A stretch of DNA of 64,000 bases from Entonaema liquescens. Its lineage: Eukaryota > Ascomycota > Sordariomycetes > Xylariales > Xylariaceae. Positions within the stretch are counted from its first letter, which is position 1, and every line of letters begins with the position of its first letter. The notes below the pieces were generated by a model. It ran no database searches. It was not told the origin of the DNA and saw only the letters and a list, made by a program, of their open reading frames with translations. Shown here piece after piece: positions 60,051-64,000 of the stretch. The position numbers were made by a program, and so were the translations under genes. The stretch lies in the NCBI GenBank assembly GCA_902805475.1, contig CADCSX010000013.1, positions 124,001 to 188,000 of the forward strand. Direction: 5' to 3'.

Positions 60051-60255
60051 GGAATACAGTAATTATTATAAAATAGATAAACTCAAAAATCTTCCCTGCG
60101 GATTTTTTAGGGCGGGTTTTTATTCTTTATATGTGTATTATAGGTTTCTTTTAAGTTAGATTTCTGTCTAAAGTATATCATATATTCCCTCAAATTTTAT
60201 CTGAAGCTGGGTAGCTGCGCTAAGAAGATAAAATTAAACCAAGATATAACTAAAG

Positions 60256-60328
60256 ATCAGGGTAGTTTAACAGGTCAAAACCTTAATTTCATGCATTAAA
60301 GATGAGAATTCGATTTTCTCTCCTGGTT
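60256..60328 (+). tRNA. trnM: tRNA-Met (CAT), third
   Basis: Acceptor ATCAGGG / TCCTGGT, anticodon arm TTAAT-TTCATGC-ATTAA, T arm GAGAA-TTCGATT-TTCTC. In related fungi a tRNA-Met also stands directly before nad2. One of the three could be the isoleucine species with a modified CAU anticodon. Confidence 0.9.
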
Positions 60329-60369
60329 ATTATAAAAGGTTCTCGGGTTTTTTATATATATATTATGTT

Positions 60370-60747
60370 ATGATAATTTTATCTATATTATGTTTATTAT
60401 TTTCTAATGCCGTCACCTTAAGACGTGATATGTCAATACTTTTTAATAGAATAGCTATTATTGCTTTAATTTATTGTTTTTTACATGATGTAATAAGTTT
60501 ATCTCTTATAAATAAAGGGGTAGGTTTACATGGAGGTTTACTTCATATTACTAATATAACTCAAATATTTCATATATTTGTTTTTATGATAAGTATATTA
60601 ATATTACAATTAACTAGTTTTTTTCCTAGAAAGGTTTGAGTTAAAGAACATTCATCTTTAAAAGATTTACTATTTAATAATTTTGTGTATTACAGAACAA
60701 AAATTATTAATAAAATGGGGGAACATTTAAAGATTATAGAATATCCT
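60370..60747 (+). CDS. nad2: NADH dehydrogenase subunit 2, exon 1
   Basis: First 126 codons of Nad2, a membrane subunit of complex I. MIILSILCLLFSNAVTLRRD, then NKGVGLHGGLLHITNITQIF, hydrophobic segments, FFPRKVW (UGA for Trp) and NKMGEHLKIIEYP, where the intron starts. ATG 60370 gives the conserved start; the ATG five bases earlier is out of frame. Exon 2 at 63595 continues FTLILLFVVSGAIFLM. Confidence 0.94.
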
Positions 60748-61830
60748 GGAAGTGATCATATTAGATTTTCTTCTTTTTCTAATCAAAGAACTTTACCTTT
60801 TAATGTCCTTTTTAATACGCCAAGGTTTTGTGGACCCAAATTAATTACTTCTTTTTCTTTGTATACAACCTTTGTTAATAATAAATATTAAATAATACAA
60901 TCTGTCGATGAAGATGGTAAAAATATTAACATTAATCCTTGATCTTTAACATGATTTGTAGATGGCGAAGGTTCATTCAGTATTCTTGTTACTAAAAGTA
61001 AGAACGATAATTTAATATGTAAGGTACAACCTGTTTTCAGAATAGGACTTCATATTAAGGATTTACCTTTTTTACTTTCAATTAAAAAGTATTTCAAGGG
61101 TACAGGTAATATTTATACTAGTAGTAATAGAGATGTTGTTTATTATAATGTAAAAGCTCAGTAAAGGAAATAATGGAACATATTATTTCACATTTTAATA
61201 GTTTCCCTTTAGTTACTCAAAAACAAGCTGACTATATTTTATTTAAATAAATAGTAAGTAGAATGGCTAATAAAGAACATTAAACAAATAGTGGTCTTAT
61301 TAAAATATTATCTCTTAAGGCTTCGTTAAATTTAGGTTTAAAAGAATGAGTAGCAGATTTAATAAAAGATATTGAAGTCGCACCTAGACCTAAAGTACAC
61401 GCTTTATAAAATTTACAACCTAACTGATTATCTGGATTTGTTAGTGCAGAAGGTTGGTTTAGCGTAGTTTTAAGTAAAAATGTAAAAATGAAAACGGGTT
61501 ACAGGGCTGGTATTCGTTTTATCTTAACTCAACATAATAGAGATATAGCCTTAATCAATCAAATAAGAGATTTCTTTGGTTCAGGTAGAGTTATATCATC
61601 AAACAGAACTAATTCAGTTGAATTATGAATCATAGACTTTGAAGCTATAAAATTAAAAATTGTACTCCTTTTTTGATAAATTCCTTTTAATAGGAGCTAA
61701 GGTTATAGAATATAATGATTTAAAAAAAGTCTTAGATATAATGGAGAATAAATTACATTTAACAAAAAAGGTTGTGAAGAAATAAGAACGATTAAGGAAA
61801 ACATGAATACAAAAAGAAATGATGAATAAA
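60748..61830 (+). pseudogene. Decayed LAGLIDADG gene before the core, fused to nad2 exon 1
   Basis: The frame runs from nad2 through GSDHIRFSSFSNQRTLPFNV to TAA at 60889. Beyond it lie WFVDGEGSFSILVTKSKN (about 60952), VQPVFRIGLHIKDLPFLLSI, HFNSFPLVTQKQADYILFK, ILSLKASLNLGLKEW, WLSGFVSAEGWF (about 61427) and IRFILTQHNRDIALINQI. TAA codons (for example at about 61162, 61247, 61281 and 61406) and frameshifts break it. Confidence 0.85.
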
Positions 61831-62481
61831 AAGGTTTTAATTGTAAATAAGGTGATTAGGATTTTTACAGAACAACTAATATGTAAAATATTATGGGATA
61901 AACTGTCAAACTCCGGGGAACTCCTAAAGCTTTTGATACCAAATCTGGAAAAAATTTTCCGTGGTGGTTGAACTAATTATTCAAGTATGGTAACAAGTCA
62001 AAAGATGGTTCTTTTATTATACTTTATTGAGTATAATATTTATGGGATGTATTTTTCAGGAACTCTCGGCATTAAACCCCGAAAAATGGACAATCGCGGA
62101 TCTAAATTAATAATATCTAAATATATTATTATAAAAGAGCAACGAGTAGACGGCAGTTGATTATTAAATCTTAATGTATTTAATAGTTTAAGGTGTACTC
62201 TTAGAGGGTTCGAAAGAATTACCTTGGATCTCTGGCTTATCAAATTCTAAATAAACATTTATATCCTACAAAACCACAACAATAATAACAAAAGAACCAA
62301 AAAATATTAAATCTTTTATACAGAAAGACGGATTTAAGTTAAATCCTTGATTTGTAACTGGTTTTACAGATGGGATAGTTCATTCGCTGTTTCGAGGCTC
62401 TGCCTTGTTTTCCACCTTTCTCTTCACTTAAATAAGTAAAAAAATTTTTTTTTTTTTCAAAAAAAAATCTATTTTTCGTAT

Positions 62482-62618
62482 CCCCTCCTTCCTCCTCAAC
62501 TAGTTGAGGAGGAAGGAGGGGATTAGAAAAAATGTAAGAGAAAGGAGGAAAACTCTCAAAAAAAAAATAAGGAATACCAACGCAGGGCGTAGCCCGTGCT
62601 GGGTAGCTGCGCTAAGGT
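62482..62618 (+). repeat. Family A palindrome plus composite end module
   Basis: The perfect 40-base palindrome and, 60 bases on, GCAGGGCGTAGCCCGTGCTG followed by GGTAGCTGCGCTAAGG. The right border falls on a codon boundary of the disrupted LAGLIDADG gene. Confidence 0.82.
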
Positions 62619-62963
62619 TGAAAAATTGTACCTATGTTTACTATTGGACTAGATTTAAAAGATTTAGATCTTTTAGTCCAAATTAAAGATTTCTTTAAAA
62701 TAGGTAACATATATACAAGTAAAAGAGGAGTAGTTTATTATACAGTAGGGTCTGTAAAAGACATAGTAAAATACATTATACCTCATTTTGACAAATATCC
62801 TTTAGTTACTCAAAAATTAAAAGATTTTAGGTTATTTAAGGAAATAGTACTTCTTATGGAAAAAGGGGAACATAATATTCTACCTGGTTTACTTAAAGTT
62901 TTTTCACTTAAAGTTAATTTAAACAAAGGATTACCTACTGCAGTAAAAGAGGAATTTCCTAAT

Positions 62964-63003
62964 CCCCTCCTTCCTCCTCAACTAGTTGAGGAGGAAGGAG
63001 GGG
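62964..63003 (+). repeat. Family A palindrome
   Basis: Perfect copy in the second nad2 intron gene; by itself it keeps the frame open (PLLPPQLVEEEGG). Confidence 0.9.
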
Positions 63004-63352
63004 ATACGAAGGGATATATTGCCAACTAATTTACCCGAATTTAAATTACCTCTTAGTTTTAATCCTAATTGATTAGCAGGATTTATAACAGCTGAAGGTT
63101 CTTTTTATATCTCCCTTTACGAGAGTGATAAAAGAAAAGCTGGGAATGCAGTAAGTTTATCTTTTTCTTTAAGTCAACATCTTAAAGATATTTAATTACT
63201 AGAGAGACTTTCTCTTTTTTTTAGATTGCGGAGTAGTGAGAAGATCATCTGATCGAGGAACAGCTGAATTAATCATAACAAAATCCTCAGATTTAAATCA
63301 AAAAGTAATTCCATTATTATTAAAATATAATCTTTCAGGAGTAAAATTCTTC

Positions 63353-63470
63353 CCGTATCCTCCCCTGCGAAGCAGGCGAAGCACCCCTCCTTCCTCCTCA
63401 ACTAGTTGAGGAGGCGGGGGGGGGGGGGGAGCTTCGCTCAGGAGGCCTAGCTGGACTGCTACGCTGTAGA
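63353..63470 (+). repeat. Composite GC-rich element
   Basis: CCCGTATCCTCCCCTGCGAA, family A arms, a long G run and GAGCTTCGCTCAGGAGGC; the end module is changed to CTAGCTGGACTGCTACGC. Confidence 0.82.
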
Positions 63471-63594
63471 TAATAAATTTATCTGTAATAAATTTATAGT
63501 GTCTATGTAGATACATCTGACAGGTTATAGATGTAATTTGTTGTTACGATTATAATCTAAAAAAGTTTCTTTAGAATTTGTAAGAAGAATCCGG

Positions 63595-63792
63595 TTTACG
63601 TTAATTTTATTATTTGTAGTTAGTGGAGCAATTTTTTTAATGTCTACTAATGATTTAGTTTCTATTTTTCTATCAATAGAGCTTCAAAGTTACGGGTTGT
63701 ATTTATTAAGTACAATATACAGAAATTCAGAATTAGCTACTACAGGAGGTCTATATTATTTTTTATTAGGGGGTTTAAGTTCCTGTTTTATT
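63595..63792 (+). CDS. nad2: NADH dehydrogenase subunit 2, exon 2
   Basis: FTLILLFVVSGAIFLMSTND, LVSIFLSIELQSYGLYLLST and IYRNSELATTGGLYYFLLGG then LSSCFI, a strongly conserved part of Nad2 with the proton-pump Glu in IELQSYGLY. 66 codons, ending ATT directly before GTGCG. Confidence 0.94.
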
Positions 63793-64000
63793 GTGCGCCT
63801 CTGTGTTAACAATTACTATGTGTCAATCGTACACAGATATTATCCATATATATCTCCGGCATCAAGGTTAGGTAGAGGGGAAAGCTCTCTGCTGAACATA
63901 GCATCCTTGGTAGAAGGTGGAAAAGGGTTAAACCAGATATACCTAATAGTCCATCGAGCCGAATCTTCTATGAATAGAGCTATACTGCCCAAACCCAATT
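63793..64000 (+). other. nad2 intron 2, 5' part (continues outside the window)
   Basis: Starts GTGCGCCTCTGTG, which fits a group II 5' end, with stems such as AGGGGAAAGCTCTC. The frame of exon 2 stays open through it to the window end (VRLCVNNYYVSIVHRYYPYI), so an exon-fused intron protein is possible. Class not certain from 208 bases. Confidence 0.6.

Larger units (their letters stand above)
62330..63350 (+). pseudogene. Decayed LAGLIDADG gene after the core, broken by GC elements
   Basis: LNPWFVTGFTDG (about 62340) is cut by about 250 foreign bases (62373-62618: an AT-rich piece, a family A palindrome at 62482-62521 and the CGCAGGGCGTAGCCCGTGCT end module). Then WKIVPMFTIGLDLKDLDLLV resumes exactly where the family would. 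A second family A palindrome (62964-63003) sits after KEEFPN. WLAGFITAEGSFYISL (about 63072) is followed by a TAA at 63194, a frameshift and a composite GC element from 63353. At least four lesions. Confidence 0.85.
60748..63594 (+). other. nad2 intron 1, group I with two decayed endonuclease genes
   Basis: Core: AAACTCCGGGGAACTCC (about 61909), ACAATCGCGGATCTAAA (about 62091), GAGCAACGAGTAGACGGC (about 62137), AAGGTGTACTCTTA (about 62190). One LAGLIDADG remnant lies before the core, fused to exon 1, and another after it. Introns with this core elsewhere in the window carry one gene, in one place or the other. Confidence 0.83.

Noticed and set aside
7718..63003. Regularly shaped repeats as a CRISPR array
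   Set aside because: The repeats are perfect palindromes scattered singly over 55 kb, with no spacers between tandem copies.

Overview
The window is part of the mitochondrial genome of a filamentous ascomycete, probably a Sordariomycete, and every supported gene lies on the + strand. The evidence is split rRNA genes with fungal mitochondrial sequence, nad2, nad6 and cox3 exons whose spliced translations match the fungal proteins, UGA read as tryptophan (including a tRNA-Trp with anticodon TCA), rps3 inside a late large-subunit rRNA intron, and a gene order close to that known from Hypocreales and relatives (rns, Y/N/D/S tRNAs, cox3 and nad6, I/S/P tRNAs, rnl, T/E/M/M/L/A/F/L/Q/H/M tRNAs, nad2). 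Here nad6 lies before cox3 and trnK has moved or been duplicated. I cannot name the genus.

Layout: 1-7412, rns in four exons with three introns (window starts inside the gene). 7413-9852, a decayed GIY-YIG gene, GC-rich palindromes and tRNAs Tyr, Asn, Lys, Gly, Asp, Ser, Trp. 9900-12375, nad6 in two exons, followed by a second broken copy of its 3' end. 13950-23524, tRNA-Val and cox3 in six exons with five ORF-bearing introns. 23482-25689, two extra copies of the last cox3 exon and a family of acidic, low-complexity ORFs that overlap each cox3 tail in the same alternative frame. 25860-26483, tRNAs Ile, Ser, Pro. About 26540-53030, rnl in fourteen exons with thirteen introns, including a group II intron with a reverse transcriptase/HNH protein, a group II intron with a LAGLIDADG protein, and a 2449-site intron carrying rps3. 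53030-56700, broken ORFs, palindromes and a duplicated rnl 3' end. 56707-60328, a tRNA cluster. 60370 to the end, nad2 with a decayed double-endonuclease intron and the start of a second intron.

Three processes dominate. Homing introns have expanded: most introns carry LAGLIDADG or GIY-YIG genes, several fused in frame to the upstream exon, and one intron family occurs at five sites in four genes. Several families of short GC-rich palindromes have spread through spacers, loops and endonuclease genes, some as in-frame codons and others as gene breakers. The 3' ends of resident genes (cox3, nad6, rnl, perhaps rns) have been copied downstream with foreign or unknown sequence between the copies; the cox3 case, with its overprinted ORF family, is the strongest candidate for something undescribed. 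Exon boundaries are inferred from conserved rRNA and protein sequence plus the usual group I (U before, G at the end) or group II (GTGCG, AY) splice rules, and may be off by a few bases.
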